From the NCBI GenBank assembly GCA_028752905.1, contig JAQNBH010000013.1, positions 17,349,302 through 17,413,301 on the forward strand: a stretch of 64,000 bases of DNA. Reading direction: 5' to 3'. The first letter of the stretch is position 1. Every line of letters starts with the position of its first letter. The position numbers and the translations under genes were made by a program. Under the pieces are notes generated by a model. It made no database searches. It saw nothing but the letters and a program-made list of their open reading frames with translations, and was not told the DNA's origin. This document shows, piece by piece, positions 11,631 through 23,299 of the stretch. The stretch is from Cladorhizidae sp. MBARI D1340-BT2. Taxonomy: Eukaryota > Porifera > Demospongiae > Poecilosclerida > Cladorhizidae.

Positions 11631-13500
11631 AGGGTTGGCAAAACCAAAGAGATTTGAAGAAGAGTCCACTTGAACAAAAGGTTCCAAAGTTCATATATTG
11701 TCTCTGTACAGGATACCTTTCAACATTCTGTTCAAATTTGGGACAAGTCATACTAACCTAGCCATTAATGATGGTTGACACATATAACAGTCACTCCTAC
11801 ATAATTGTGGCACATCGTATTTGCATGTGGCCAACAACTCTTCCAACTCAAGTTTCCTGGTCGGGTTTGAACTGCTCAGCTATTATGAGAGTGCATAGAC
11901 TCCACAAGAGTGCAGCTGACTGTCAAGCTCAAGTAACTATCTTTTCCCATTAAACAATTGTTGCATAAGTTAATAACTAATGGAGCATTGAAGCTTTCTT
12001 CCATAGTATGGATTAGTATCCCATTCCATGCATGAGTGAATACTCTCCAATTCCATGCATGAGTGAATACTATCCCATTCCATACATGAGTGAATACTAT
12101 CCAATTCCATGCATGAGTGAATACTATCCAATTCCATGCATGAGTGAATACTATCCCATTCCATACATGAGTGAATACTATCCAATTCCATGCATGAGTG
12201 AATCAGAAGAAAAAATATGTCATCTGTATTATAACAACTTTAAACTTGTAACAACTTTATAGATATTCACAGATGCACGTATGTAACTGAACTTTTCCTC
12301 GTAAAGCCAAGGTTGTATTAGTAGAAGGATGACATAGTCACTCACTCATGCTCAGGAAAGGAAATACTCCCAGAGATAAAACTTAACCAAAACCTCACCT
12401 CCGTAGTAAGCCTTGGCAGTGGCTAGAACTGGGCAATGGACAAAGTACCCACAGTAGATAGATATTAGGAATATTTTATCAATGGTAGGCAATACAGAAC
12501 TGTCAGGGGAGAAATACAAATGCAGATTAACAAGAGGAGATATGTATAATTATTATTGCAATGACTGATGAAGGCTACAGCATCTAGCTGAAATGTCGAC
12601 AGACTAAATTTCAAATGAGAGTTCGTAAAGAGATTATAATTATGACAATAATAATAATAATGATGATGATGATTATAATATTATTAGTAATAATTATGAT
12701 GATGATTATTATTATGGGAAATTTATTATGGTTGTAAAAATACTTACCATTGTTATATAAATATTTACAAATGCATCTGCCAAAATACTCAAATCAAAAT
12801 GCTGCAAAGATTTACAGACTTTGATAGAGAAAAGAGTGTTAATTATGGTAGATCCACTGCAACATATTAGAGCTGCTTGAGAATTTGATGGCAGCTGTCA
12901 TCCCCAACATGACATGCAATTGCATTATTATAACAGAAGTTTGTGATTTTGCATGATAATATGTGGATGAGCACTCACTTTAAAAAAAATATTTTTTTTA
13001 AATCTTCAGGAGTCCAGCACCACATATCGGTTTGTTGTTATTGTGGAAATTTAACATTATCTTACTGTGAGTTCACTATTACATGACCTCCTTGTGGGGT
13101 GTCTTAGAGGCCACCTTTATTGCAAGTTGTACTTGGTGAGCAAAGAGAAAATATGACTAATGCATGTGCATTTGTCTGAAAAATAGCATAATAATATCTG
13201 CATTCATTTACAAAAGAATTGTTAATACTGCTGCAGCAGCCAAAACAACTGACATAAAACTCCTCATTCAATGCTTGCTATGTATAACCTTCGCCCCTCC
13301 TTTTCAGCCACTCCCTCTGTCTGTGCCTCCCACCCCTCTACCCCCACTCACCTCCTACCACACTGAACCATACACACCCCACCACAACTTTTCATATATT
13401 TTAACCTTAAATCCTTCACATTTGCCTTAGAATTTTGTATGGACCTAGACACCAAATATCAAATCTATGCCTTATATATAAATGTCAAAAGGTAACAGGT
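11630..13500 (+). repeat. Segmental duplicate, first copy (second at about 16850-18720)
   Basis: This block is collinear with 16850-18720, from 'ttggcaaaaccaaaga' through the 27-bp minisatellite to 'caaaaggtaacaggtg'. Its later part also matches about 47790-48520. No protein gene was recognised; the proline-rich open frame near 13290-13430 comes from C-rich low-complexity sequence. Confidence 0.75.
12013..12204 (+). repeat. 27-bp minisatellite, first locus
   Basis: About seven tandem units of TGAATACTATCCAATTCC plus ATGCATGAG (27 bp) with CAATT/CCATT and ATGCATG/ATACATG variants. Because 27 is divisible by 3 and the unit lacks stops in some frames, both strands appear open (9-residue repeats MSEYYPIPC on plus, MELDSIHSC on minus). 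I see no evidence that either is a gene. Confidence 0.9.
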
Positions 13501-13559
13501 GTAGAAAGGTCATATACTAATGTATGCCTAATTAAGTACCACTCATTTGCCTAATCATG

Positions 13560-13760
13560 ATCTACTAGTAGCATATGGAGGAACCACAAATATTATGATG
13601 GATCTTTTGCACATGCAAGCAGCCATAATATAACTAGAGGATGGCGGGAGTATACTTATTACCTTTTATGGTTATTGGACTATTGAAATTGAACCGAGAA
13701 TAATGGATAGTAAGTAGGCCGATGGTAGTAATTGGTTTGATGGTGTCGGAGGATCTGGTG
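13560..13760 (+). repeat. Orphan copy of the protease upstream module
   Basis: This stretch matches sequence lying directly upstream of gene C (about 48640-48900) and gene D (about 56750-57060), including GCATATGGAGGAACCACAAA and CCTTTTATGGTTATTGGACT. Here no TATA box or exon 1 follows. Gene B's own TATA is almost 7 kb further on, after a hAT remnant and a second copy of the duplicated block. The module was probably separated from gene B by insertions. Confidence 0.6.
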
Positions 13761-14269
13761 ACCCCTGAGGATTTGGTGACCCCAAGGCTCCTAATCCAAA
13801 TACTGAGTGATGGAGGACTATGATTCAGTGACTTCTTGAGGATTCTGTGACCCCTTCCCCCCTCCTCCACCACCACTATCCCAGGCGAATCTCTAGCGAT
13901 GTCCACTTGCTACGTACTTCTTCCAGAGTTTAGCTTGGCCATAGCTGACATTATACAGAGGACAAACCGTAGATCATAGTTGACCCTCTGGAAACTGGTA
14001 AAATCTCTCTGGAGACCTGTGATAGCTTCTGGTTCCACCAGCTCTTGGTGTCTTTCCTTCAACTTATATATCAAACAAATATCAACCATTACTATTCCAG
14101 GTTGCCATAAGAAGTAAGAGAAGTTCACTGGAATTTTACAAGTAGCTACAATTTTAAACACACATTCTTCTGAACAAACTCAGTTGACAATGTAGACAAT
14201 GACTTTCTCAATAATCAACTTGAATTATCTCACCTGACGTTTCTGGCTTAGTGTAGGGCTAGAAATATT

Positions 14270-14292
14270 GGGGGGGGGGGGGGGGGGGGGGG
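14270..14292 (+). repeat. Poly-G tract
   Basis: A run of 23 G followed by TGGGG. It lies near one end of the minus-strand hAT remnant; a shorter run of 12 G (16810-16821) lies near the other end. G-quadruplex formation is possible. Length is prone to sequencing error. Confidence 0.8.
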
Positions 14293-14463
14293 TGGGGCTA
14301 GCTGTGGAGGGAAGTGATTTTTATCAGCAGGTGGTTAATGTCATCTAAAGAAAAGGAATACAAGACACAAGCATTGATGTAATTATGTTCTTGAAGGTTC
14401 AGTGTACCTAAATATGCCGAAATAATTTCTTCTTTGCAACAATAAATTCCGTTGCAATTTGTA

Positions 14464-16690
14464 CTAGATCACAAGAGTCATTAAGTGCTTGTGAATATGA
14501 AGTATCATGCAGTTGTTAAGTCGTTGTTCAGACATAGATGACCGTAAATAAGTAAGTACTCTTTGAAAAGCTGAAAATGATCGCTCGGATGTGGCTGATG
14601 TTTTGGGAACTAATTGTAGAAGTTTGTGTATATACTTTAAACAGCATAGATTTGTAGTCTGTGTGTGATTCATTGCTTCACATAATTATGGTATGCACTG
14701 ATGTAACCTATTTCACACTAGGAAGAGCTTGTTCAACTCAATCAGCAGACATTGGAAGCCAACTTTGCAGGTGATCAAAATCAAGATCATTTGTGTAACA
14801 GGAGGTTTTAACTACTTGAAGATCCTCTTCATAATTCACTCGATTTGCAGCTTTTAGCAGAAGATTTTGAACAGAAAGGACAAGTGGCCACTTTGATCAA
14901 ACCTGTCACCCAATTCTTGAAGAAGTAAATCATAAGCTTCAAAATACTGATGGTGGAAGTAATCTCTTGGTGTATCATCCACTCTCTTTGGTACTCCCTG
15001 TAATGAGGTAATTGGGGTCCAGTTATATTCAACTTCTGTGCAGTATCAACCACATCATCATAGAAGTGATGAAAAGCATCATCTTTCCATTGCCTTTTGT
15101 AGAAAGCTTCAGCTAGGTTTACAGTTGAAAGTGCTTCTTGGATGGTTGTGTCTTTACCCTGCAATGATTTAGACAATTTTTCTGAAGCTACAAAGATAAG
15201 ATATTCTCATTTCAGTCCAAGCAATGTTGAAAACTTCTATAAAGCAGTTAAAAGACCAGCAGGTCTAATCCATACTGATCTCTTATTGTCTGGTGCACTT
15301 CACCGAAGGTGTCCATTAAAACAGTGCAGTCAGTTAAAATGGCACCTATTGCCCCTGTTCTAGCTGTCCATCTGGTAGGACAGATCAATTTGATGGTTAC
15401 ACCAGAGTCTTTAGATTGTGCTGAAAATAAATGTGCTCTTTTGGGGGAAAACTTGATTAACTTGGCTATTTCCCTGACTGTATCCAGTGCATCTCGTAAG
15501 AATAGTAGTTTACGCCCTGCATCTTGCAAGCATAAATTAAGACAGTGAGCCAAACAATGCACTAGAAGGGCAGCAGGAACTTCATTCCTTATTTTGGTGG
15601 CAAGGCCATTTAGTTTTCCCTGCATGTTAGAGGCTCCATCATATGCCTATCCCCTACATAGTGCAAGTGGAAAATTGCACCGAGTAAGTATGTCCATTAT
15701 CACAGCATAGAGGATGTCAGATTTAGTATTAGGGAGACAATAAAGTCCAACAGAGTCTTCACTAATTTCATAATCATTGTTTACCCATCTAATGAAACTC
15801 CTCCTCATTTGCAACATCTTTTGCTTCAACAGCAATAATTACTTACCAAGCAGGAGAGCACACTTTAATATTAATCACTAATGAACGTAACACACTCAAC
15901 CCAAAGGTAGTCATCTGCTCATTAACTATTACGGGAGATAAGTACATGTTTTTCTTCAACCAATTTTTTAAGCCAGAATCATAATTGGACCACATTATTA
16001 ACATCTGTTGCAGATTTCCCTCAATATTATGTTCACAAATTGCCAATCCCTGGTAAAGAAGAAATCGAACACAATGAAGCTGCTTAAGCAAAGCTTGTCT
16101 TCTTTTATTTTGATCTTTGTTAGCTTGAGTGCTTAATAGCTCATTTACTGGTGCTGTCTGAAGCATTTTAGAACAGCTTCTCTATGAGCACAGCAATGAG
16201 TGTAATTTTTAAACCTTTCTAAAACCTTTTTCCAATTATCATGACCCGTTTCTGTGAATGTTGACTCAGCTTTAGAACTGAATGAGAGCATTCCTCGGCA
16301 TTGTGCATTCCTGCAGTAGAAGCAAAACACCTTTCTGGTTGTAGATAGAGTTAACAGTGGTAAGTTGCGTACCACTTTTCCATAAAATTTCTCCCATCAC
16401 TAGCCATGCTAGAAAGTATTGCTTTATTGGTAGGTTGATATATAGGCTTTTGTTATATCTGTACAGCATGAAGAAAAGCATTCACTTTAGTGTGTTTGTG
16501 GCTGTTCATAATCCTCACCACCAGTGAATTCATTCATGTCAACTTCTGGTTCTGATAAGATGACTGCAATACTTCCCTCTGAGTCTTGTGCACCTTCAGC
16601 TACATGCTTCTTTGAAAAAGTATCAAAAATAGGTATTTGTTTGTCTCGGTCTCTTGGCCATTTTGCTAGCTACTGAGTTCTGAGTACATT
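14464..16690 (-). pseudogene. hAT-superfamily transposase (ZMYM1/DUF4371-like), frameshifted
   Basis: On the minus strand, successive open pieces follow the order of a TTF-finger hAT protein. A TTF-like segment comes first (CRGMLSFSSKAESTF, 16145-16375). Next is a DUF4371-type segment (NKRRQALLKQL and LAICEHNIEGNLQQ, 15843-16166), then VDSN-like and QGKLNGLATKIRNE with VHCLAHCLNLCLQ (15248-15625). The C-terminal dimerisation motif PKTSATSERSFSAFQRV is at 14464-14673. Each piece is in a different frame or split by stops, so no functional enzyme is made. The family moves DNA by cut and paste. The element sits between two copies of a duplicated block, upstream of gene B. I could not fix its terminal inverted repeats. 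Confidence 0.8.
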
Positions 16691-16849
16691 CACACACTGA
16701 TTAGCTATAGTAAGTGTTGATCATCATGGGTGTTAGCTAGGTAATTAATAGCTAATGAGTGCTCCAAAATCATATTCCAAATAGTGAAGCACAATAATTG
16801 AGTATTATTGGGGGGGGGGGGCTCCAGCCACTCCGAACTCCCCTACAGA

Positions 16850-18720
16850 GGGTCGGCAAAACCAAAGACATTTGAAGAAAGGCCCTGTTGAACAAAAGGT
16901 TCAAAAGTTCTGTTTACCGGATACCTTTCAACATTCTGTTCAAATTTGGGACAGGTCATACTTACCTAGCCATTAATGATGGTTGACATATATAACAGTC
17001 ACTCCTACATAATTGTGGCGCATCGTGTTTGCATGTGGCCAACAACTCTCCCAACTCAAGTTTCCTGTTAGGGTTTGAACTGCTCAGCAATAATGAGAGT
17101 GCATGGACTCCACAAGATTGCTGCTGATGGTCAAGCTAACAAGTATCTAACTGTTCCCATGAAAAAAATGGTGCATAAGACAGAATTTTCTTCCTAATGA
17201 GCGTTGAAGCTTTCTCCCTTGTCCAGTATGGAATACTATCCAATTCCATGCATGAGTGAATACTATCCCATTCCATACATGAGTGAATACTATCCAATTC
17301 CATGCATGAGTGAATACTATCCAATTCCATGCATGAGTGAATACTATCCCATTCCATACATGAGTGAATACTATCCAATTCCATGGCATGAGTGAATACT
17401 ATCCAATTCCATGCATGAGTGAATCAGAAGAAAAAATATGTCATCTGTATTATAAACAACTTTAAACTTATAACAACTTTATAGCTATTCACAGATGCAT
17501 GTACGTAACTGAACTTTTCCTCATAAAGCCAAGGTTGTATTAGTAGAAGGATGACATAATCCCTTGCTAATCATACCTCATGCTTAGGAAAGTAAATACT
17601 CCCACAGACAAAACATAACAAAACAAGCCTCGCCTCTGTAGTAAGCCTTCGCAGCAGCTGGAACTGCACAATGGGCGTAGTAACCACAGTGTAGCTATTA
17701 GGAATATTTTATCAATGGTATATAGGAAATGTAGGACTGGCAGTGGAGAAATAAAAAAGCAGATTAACAAGAGGAGATATGTATATTGTGGCAATGACTG
17801 ATGAAGGCTACAGCATCCGAAACGTCGACAGACTATACTTCAAATGGGAGTTCGTTGAGAGATTATAGATTATAATTATGACAATAATAGTAATAGTGAT
17901 GATGATGATGATAATAGTAATAATTATGATGATAATGATTATTACGGGAAATTTATTATGGTTAATACTTAGCATTTTTATACAAATACATCTGCAAAAA
18001 TAGATTAGTTTTTCCAAATCAAAATTCTGTACCGCAAAGGTTTACAGACTTTGATAGAGAAAAGATTGTTGATGATGGTTGATCATTAGAACTACTGCAA
18101 CTTATTAGAGCTGCTTGAGAATTTGATGGCAGCTGTCACCCCCAATATGACATGCAATGCATTATTATGACAGAAAGTTTGTGATTTTGCATGATATGTG
18201 GATGAGCATTCTTTTTAAAAGAATTTTTTTAAAAATCTTCAGGAGTCCAGCACCACATTTCTGTGTATTGTTATCGCAGAAGTTTAACATACATGTTACT
18301 GTGAGTTCACTATGACATGACATCCTTGTGGTGTGTCTTAGAGGCCATTGTTATTGCAAGCTGTACTTGGTCAGCAAAGAGAAAATATAGCTAATGCATG
18401 TGCATTTGTCTACAAAATAGCACATAATAATTATCTGCATTCAGTTACAAAAGACTGCTGCAAGAAACAAAACAACTGACATAAAACTCCTCCACTCCTT
18501 TTCAACCACTCCCTTTCAGTCTGTGCCTCCCACCCCTCTAACCCCACTCACCTCCCACCACACTGAACCATACACACCCCACCACAACTCTTCATATATC
18601 TTAACCTTAAATCCTTCACATTTTCCTTCGAATTTTGTATGACCTGGGCACCAAATATCAAATCCATGCCTTATATATATCTTTTTCCAAATGTCAAAAG
18701 GTAACAGGTGTAATTAAAAT
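16850..18720 (+). repeat. Segmental duplicate, second copy of 11630-13500
   Basis: Collinear with 11630-13500 including the minisatellite and the C-rich stretch. The match ends just after 'gtcaaaaggtaacaggtgta' and is followed by unrelated sequence carrying a perfect palindrome. No gene was recognised. Confidence 0.75.
17228..17425 (+). repeat. 27-bp minisatellite, second locus
   Basis: The same 27-bp unit as at 12013-12204, with about seven copies and one unit carrying an extra G (CCATGGCATGAG near 17381). It moved with the larger duplicated block. Frames are open on both strands but no gene is supported. Confidence 0.9.
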
Positions 18721-18812
18721 GATAATAGAAAATCCCTAGTGCTAAAATGAACTGCCTCCTAAGCCGACCATTGACAAGAAGGGGGGTCACTCCATCTCGC
18801 GGTAGTCACTGG

Positions 18813-18857
18813 ATACTAGGATAAAGTGAATCCCCCCCGGTCACTTTATCCTAGTAT
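18813..18857. repeat. Perfect 17-bp palindrome with 11-nt loop
   Basis: ATACTAGGATAAAGTGA (18813-18829) and its exact complement TCACTTTATCCTAGTAT (18841-18857) are separated by an 11-nt C-rich loop. Flanking GTCAC/GTGAC pieces extend the symmetry imperfectly. It is too perfect for chance drift and may be a recent MITE or foldback end. Confidence 0.85.
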
Positions 18858-19180
18858 ATACTTGGTGACCGGGGGTCACTTAGAACTAGGCTACAGTCTC
18901 ACCGGTGATCATTTTAAAGGGGAGTCACCAGATCTGGTCTCAAAGTGTAGCCGTTGTCATTAGGTCTTGGTCAATTATTATATTTTTATACCTATTATTC
19001 TTTTTTCCCTTATATTCTCGTTTTTTTGACCTATTATTCCTTTTTCACTACCGATTATTGTTTTTCTTTCACCTATTGTTCTTACTATGCTTGAAGAATA
19101 TAAAACCATTTCCAGTATAACATGACAAAGTAAAGGTGTACAAAATATTATTAACTAACTATAATTGTTGTACTGTAAAA

Positions 19181-19560
19181 TCACATATAATTGGATATAG
19201 TCCTCTCTTGACGATGTGTAAATGAGTTCGACAGAATGGAAAAACCCCGTTCTGCTGCTGTAGAAGATGGCTGGACCAGCAATATGAGCCTGCAGGCTTC
19301 GGCCCAGTTATGAAGATCAACTTCATGTGCCTTCCACCATGCAATCAGGTCTGTGTGACTAAATGCATTTACAGCAGCGGCCCAATACATAGGTAGCTCT
19401 GATTTCAAACCATCAATAACTGGTGTCGAGTCCAAGAAGGTCAACGCACATAAGGAATAATACAACCACAGAAACTGCCGGAAGAAGAGGTCCATTCATC
19501 ATGCTTCATGGTTTGAAGGCAGTCACATATCGCTGGAGAAGATCCTAGAGATCACCTGGT
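19181..19560 (-). pseudogene. hAT transposase C-terminal fragment
   Basis: A minus-strand open piece contains LYYSLCALTFLDSTPVIDGL, then SHTDLIAWWKAHEVDLHNWA, then LVQPSSTAAERGFSILSN. The last two correspond to the hAT dimerisation region ('WW...LP.w.....LlvqpsSaaaERvFS.l'). Only this C-terminal part is seen; no N-terminal finger or RNase H-like core lies next to it. It belongs to a different hAT lineage from the remnants at 14464-16690 and 26691-29290, judging by the LVQPSS form. Confidence 0.65.
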
Positions 19561-19740
19561 CCTATCTGTGGGCAGAGGAAATCCAGCAGATTAAGATTAG
19601 GAAGTAGGTTGGGATTGCTGAACACACAGGTGCCACTTCCTACGAGAGGTAGGGCTAGGCTAAGGCTATAATAATAATAATAATAATAATAAAATCTATT
19701 ATACTTCATTGCCCTCGCTCTTTACAGGTATGTGCCCAAT

Positions 19741-20130
19741 ATCTTGACAGTCATCCCGACATGCTTGGAGGTCCAGGTACTGTTGTTGAAATTGACGAAG
19801 CAAAAGGAAATATAATAGGGGCCGAATCACAAATGGGAAGTGGGTCCTAGGAGGAGTAGAACATGGCACCAATAAAGCTGTTGTGCCTTGCCGTGATGCC
19901 AACACGCTCATCCATGTAATCCAGAGGTATATATGTCTCTTGGCACAGAGATTCATACAGATGAGTGGAGAGCCTATACGAGTCTCAATCAAGTTGGGTA
20001 TACACACCTTACGGTAAACCATTCCCAGCATTTTGTTGACCCTGTCACAGGTGCATACACCCAATCCATCGAGGGTACATGGAGAGGATTCATGGCACCA
20101 GCAAGCCCCTCTTGGAAGGGTACCTCATAG
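19741..20130 (+). pseudogene. IS1595/Merlin-like DDE transposase remnant
   Basis: Plus-strand pieces in three frames read GGPGTVVEIDEAK, then NGKWVLGGVEHGTNK, then [20 protein letters not shown] and [20 protein letters not shown]. This is the order of the ISXO2-like (DDE_Tnp_IS1595) domain: EIDE, a WVfGG strand, sDeW.aY, and VnHs..FvDp.tga.Tq.IE. That domain is shared by bacterial IS1595 and eukaryotic Merlin transposons. At least two frameshifts separate the pieces, so it is dead. Terminal repeats were not identified. It lies upstream of gene B. Confidence 0.75.
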
Positions 20131-20261
20131 GATATGTGTGGAGGAGATAGTATGGCATAGAGACTCCATTTGCACAAATATTTCAGATGATACAAAGTTT
20201 AATTTATTATTGTATCACAATAATTATTAGTGTAAAAATGTTGTGCACGGCAATTTTCGCC

Positions 20262-20318
20262 GCGCCAATTGTGGATTCACGTGGCGCCAATTGTGGATTC
20301 ACGTGGCGCCAATTGTGG
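20262..20318 (+). repeat. 22-bp tandem repeat rich in palindromes
   Basis: Two full units and a partial unit of 22 bp starting GCGCCAATTG. Each junction contains overlapping 6-bp palindromes CACGTG, GGCGCC and CAATTG. It lies about 330 bp upstream of the gene B TATA box, so binding sites of bHLH type are conceivable but unproven. Confidence 0.75.
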
Positions 20319-20646
20319 CCTCTAAACTGCAATTGTACCCAACTTTCTTCACTTTGCTCCAAGATTGACTCAGGCTCTGATTCCCTTGAATCTGTCATAA
20401 AAACTTCTGCCATATTGTTAGCACATGTATAACTAGTTCACTCTAAATAATGCTGTCATTGAAAACGCCTTTACCTAATCGCAATGCAGTGTCGAGCAAA
20501 CTCAAGGAAAAAAAGCACCCAAAAATATATATAGGAGAAGTAGCTACCTATATTCTAGCATAATTCTCAGTTCTTTTGGCTACCTATTATTCTGAAAATT
20601 ATCCTAGAATAATCCTAGTTGTCATGCGCTGGCTAGCAAGTTCTCG

Positions 20647-20657
20647 TATATAAAAGG
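20647..20657 (+). promoter_or_regulatory. TATA box of gene B
   Basis: TATATAAAAGG, preceded by GGCTAGCAAGTTCTCG, which is almost identical before genes C and D. The ancestral start position is about 153 bp downstream. The promoter looks intact although the coding part is not. Confidence 0.7.
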
Positions 20658-21640
20658 GCTGAAAGATAGCATCTAGAGTACCATTCAACTAGCAGTTCAG
20701 AAGAAAAATCAATCCCCCAGCAGAAGGAGTGGTTCCCTAGATCTTTTCTATCGCTGCTGTTTCTTCAAGGCCATCATCTAGTGATATTGGAACAGCATCA
20801 TTTTGTGGTTTAGCTTAATACTTCTGCAGGTGGCAATGACCCAGGTAGCAAGCCTAACAACTGAATATATTCCAGGTAATGTTCTGAATGCTATCTACTT
20901 TAGTTGAGTAAATGATGCAGTGCAACTGTTATATTTTAATCGATAATAGACAATTAACTATTGCCATGATTTTACTGTTACTCTATGCCTGAGGAACAAA
21001 GGTTGATATAGAAGTTCCCGGTGGAAAGCAATTGGATATTTTCAAAATCAATGGGAGCTGATATAATTATATGCTCCATCACACAACTTTGTTCTGAATA
21101 TTTTAGGTGTATACGAAGGAGACATCATCCTAACAAATCAGGAAGTCATTACAAATGAAGCACTATATAGCTAATCCTAATGACCCCAATGCACCACAGA
21201 ATGCTGTAGTGCGGAATACTCGATCACTTTGGCCACGTACGACAGTTCCTTACATGCTGGACAGCAGCCTGAATAGTAAGAGATTAGAAAATAAATTCCT
21301 GTAGATAAACATTTTTAAATCCCTTCACTCTGTAATTTTAGGAATATGTGATAACATCAGGTATTGTTGTTGTGGCTGTACTCTAGAAATTACAATAGGT
21401 AGTTGTTGCTTGGAATAGTCTGACATGATTCAGATTGGATTAGAGATGAAAAATATTCAAATTCTAAATACTCGACATGTTGTAATTGTCATGGCATGTA
21501 TGGATGCTCAGTGTATACTAAGGGGGACAAGTCTGTTAATATGCATGGTCTCATATAAAGTACCAATATTCGCTCACATTCACACTAGTGTCATATCAAA
21601 ATACAGCTTGCACTGTGTGATTTCTAATATATTAATATAT

Positions 21641-21700
21641 TTAAATATATATATATATATATTTTACAAAAATACCAAAAATACCAAAAATACCAAAAAT
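21641..21700 (+). repeat. AT microsatellite and 9-bp tandem repeat
   Basis: A run of AT dinucleotides, then about three units of AAAATACCA. Both are low-complexity sequence in intron 2 of gene B. Confidence 0.8.
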
Positions 21701-22449
21701 AATAACTAATTTTTTAATTTTGTTTCGTCCTACTTTTTTCCATCGTGATTATAGGCTCTGGACCGTAAGCCGTTTAGTAAACCACGTTGCAGCAACCTTT
21801 GCGAGGAGTCAATATGTACAACAAACTGATGTATTTTGATCATGTTACATAAGACTTTCAAATTAAAAAAAGATGAAAAAAATATTGAAGTGAACCATGC
21901 TTGAAAAATCACTTCCACGATATCAAGCCTCCAAGTCCAAGCAGTTTCTAACCACGTTCCAGCTGCCAGAAACCAGAACCACCCCACCCATCACTAGAAT
22001 ACATCCCTTCACTACTAGAATTATGTGTGCATACAAACAAAATGTTGAAAGCAACCTGACAAAACAATTGTCTTTCACTTTCCTCTATTTTTCAGCAACA
22101 GCCAGTGTCCAACCTAACAATATAATTATATATTTTTAAAGATGCATGACTAGTTTTGTTATGTTCCTTTGCTAATATTGAAATAGCAAACATAAACACA
22201 TCATAATTTGCAGTGGCTCCCAAGCCCAGATGCATTGATCGTCATCTTCCACACACGTCTTCACTCATCGTCCAGTAATCCCTGCAAGCTTGACAATACA
22301 AAGCAAAACACACATAAAGAAAATAAGAACACTGAAAGGACATGTTAGCTCCACTAAAGGAAAATATACATAAACAAAATAGTACACTCAAACGACATGT
22401 TAGCTTAACTACTAGATATACCTTTTAGATATAATCTTACCAAAGCCAA

Positions 22450-23290
22450 CCTTCCTCCCAACATTGAAGCTCACCACACCTAAATCGACGGCAAGCCTGA
22501 TACTTGTCACATCTGTCTTATCCACTTTACTCCACACTACAGAATTAAAACTCTCATTTTGATTCTGTTTGTAGCCAGGTTTTAGCACAGGCTCAACTCA
22601 AAATGCCTGGAGGACAATACTCATGTTGGGTATGTTCTGCAGTTGATCAAAATTGTTTGCTTACACATCGCGAAACATCCCGTCTAGGTTGTCCTCGTTA
22701 TTTGTAATGCTCCCCCATAGAAAGTTTGCATAGACATGTGACTAATCCCCCTAGCGCCACACAAAGTTACACGCTTGCCACCGTCATCAACAGCAGCTTT
22801 TAAAGCATGTCTCAAAATGCTTTTAAAAAGTGCCTACTAATGTGATTTATACATGCTACCTTCTCTATTTCAACACTATGACATATAGTTTGACATCCAA
22901 CAACCATTTATATCCCCATCACTAATTATGTGTGTACCTAAAAGCTTCTGTTTATCCACTGACCGCCCAAAATGTTTTTGTGTTCCTACAACTTCCATGG
23001 AACCAGAACAGCCATCAAAATTGGCTTAACAACTTACCTCGAGACCCTCAAACCATTCTTTGTAACTTGCCTGTCTCATCTTCAGGTATTCACGCTCGAC
23101 AGAACTTAGACATAAGATAATAATCTAAAACTTCTCCAGTGTCCCAAAACATCACAGCTATGCCATAATATGATTTGTGGTCCTGTTGTTGCCACGTGCC
23201 ATCAACAGTAACACTAACATGTTTTCATGCCCAACCCCATAAAAATCATGTAACCTATGAGCGGCATCCAACATAATACTCTGTGGTACT
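22450..23290 (-). pseudogene. Mutator-like transposase remnant (PF20700 type)
   Basis: Minus-strand translation gives DGTWQQQDHKSYYGIAV followed by TGEVLDYYLMSKFC, further on KVACINHISRH, then HEYCPPG in one frame and PGYKQNQNESFNSVVW plus VAVDLGVVSFN-like text in another. I recall this order (DGTW, tG.vlD...skfC, EC.NH, H..CP.G, NESfN..vW...K) from animal proteins annotated as Mutator-like transposase domain. Stops and frameshifts break it. It sits in intron 2 of gene B, before the gypsy fragment. The family assignment is from memory and moderate; that it is a dead transposase is more secure. Confidence 0.55.
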
Positions 23291-23299
23291 GCATTTGCA

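Noticed and set aside
11970..12262. Open frames with MSEYYPIPC or MELDSIHSC repeats
   Set aside because: The 27-bp minisatellite keeps frames open on both strands; there is no start context, splice support or flanking coding sequence.
12565..12605. A fully functional hammerhead ribozyme
   Set aside because: CUGAUGA, a stem and GAAA are present, but I could not form a clean stem III or stem I around a proper cleavage triplet, so it is kept only as a speculative finding.
13164..13430. Proline-rich open frame
   Set aside because: It comes from a C-rich stretch in a duplicated block; the second copy (about 18480-18600) does not keep the frame and no motif is present.
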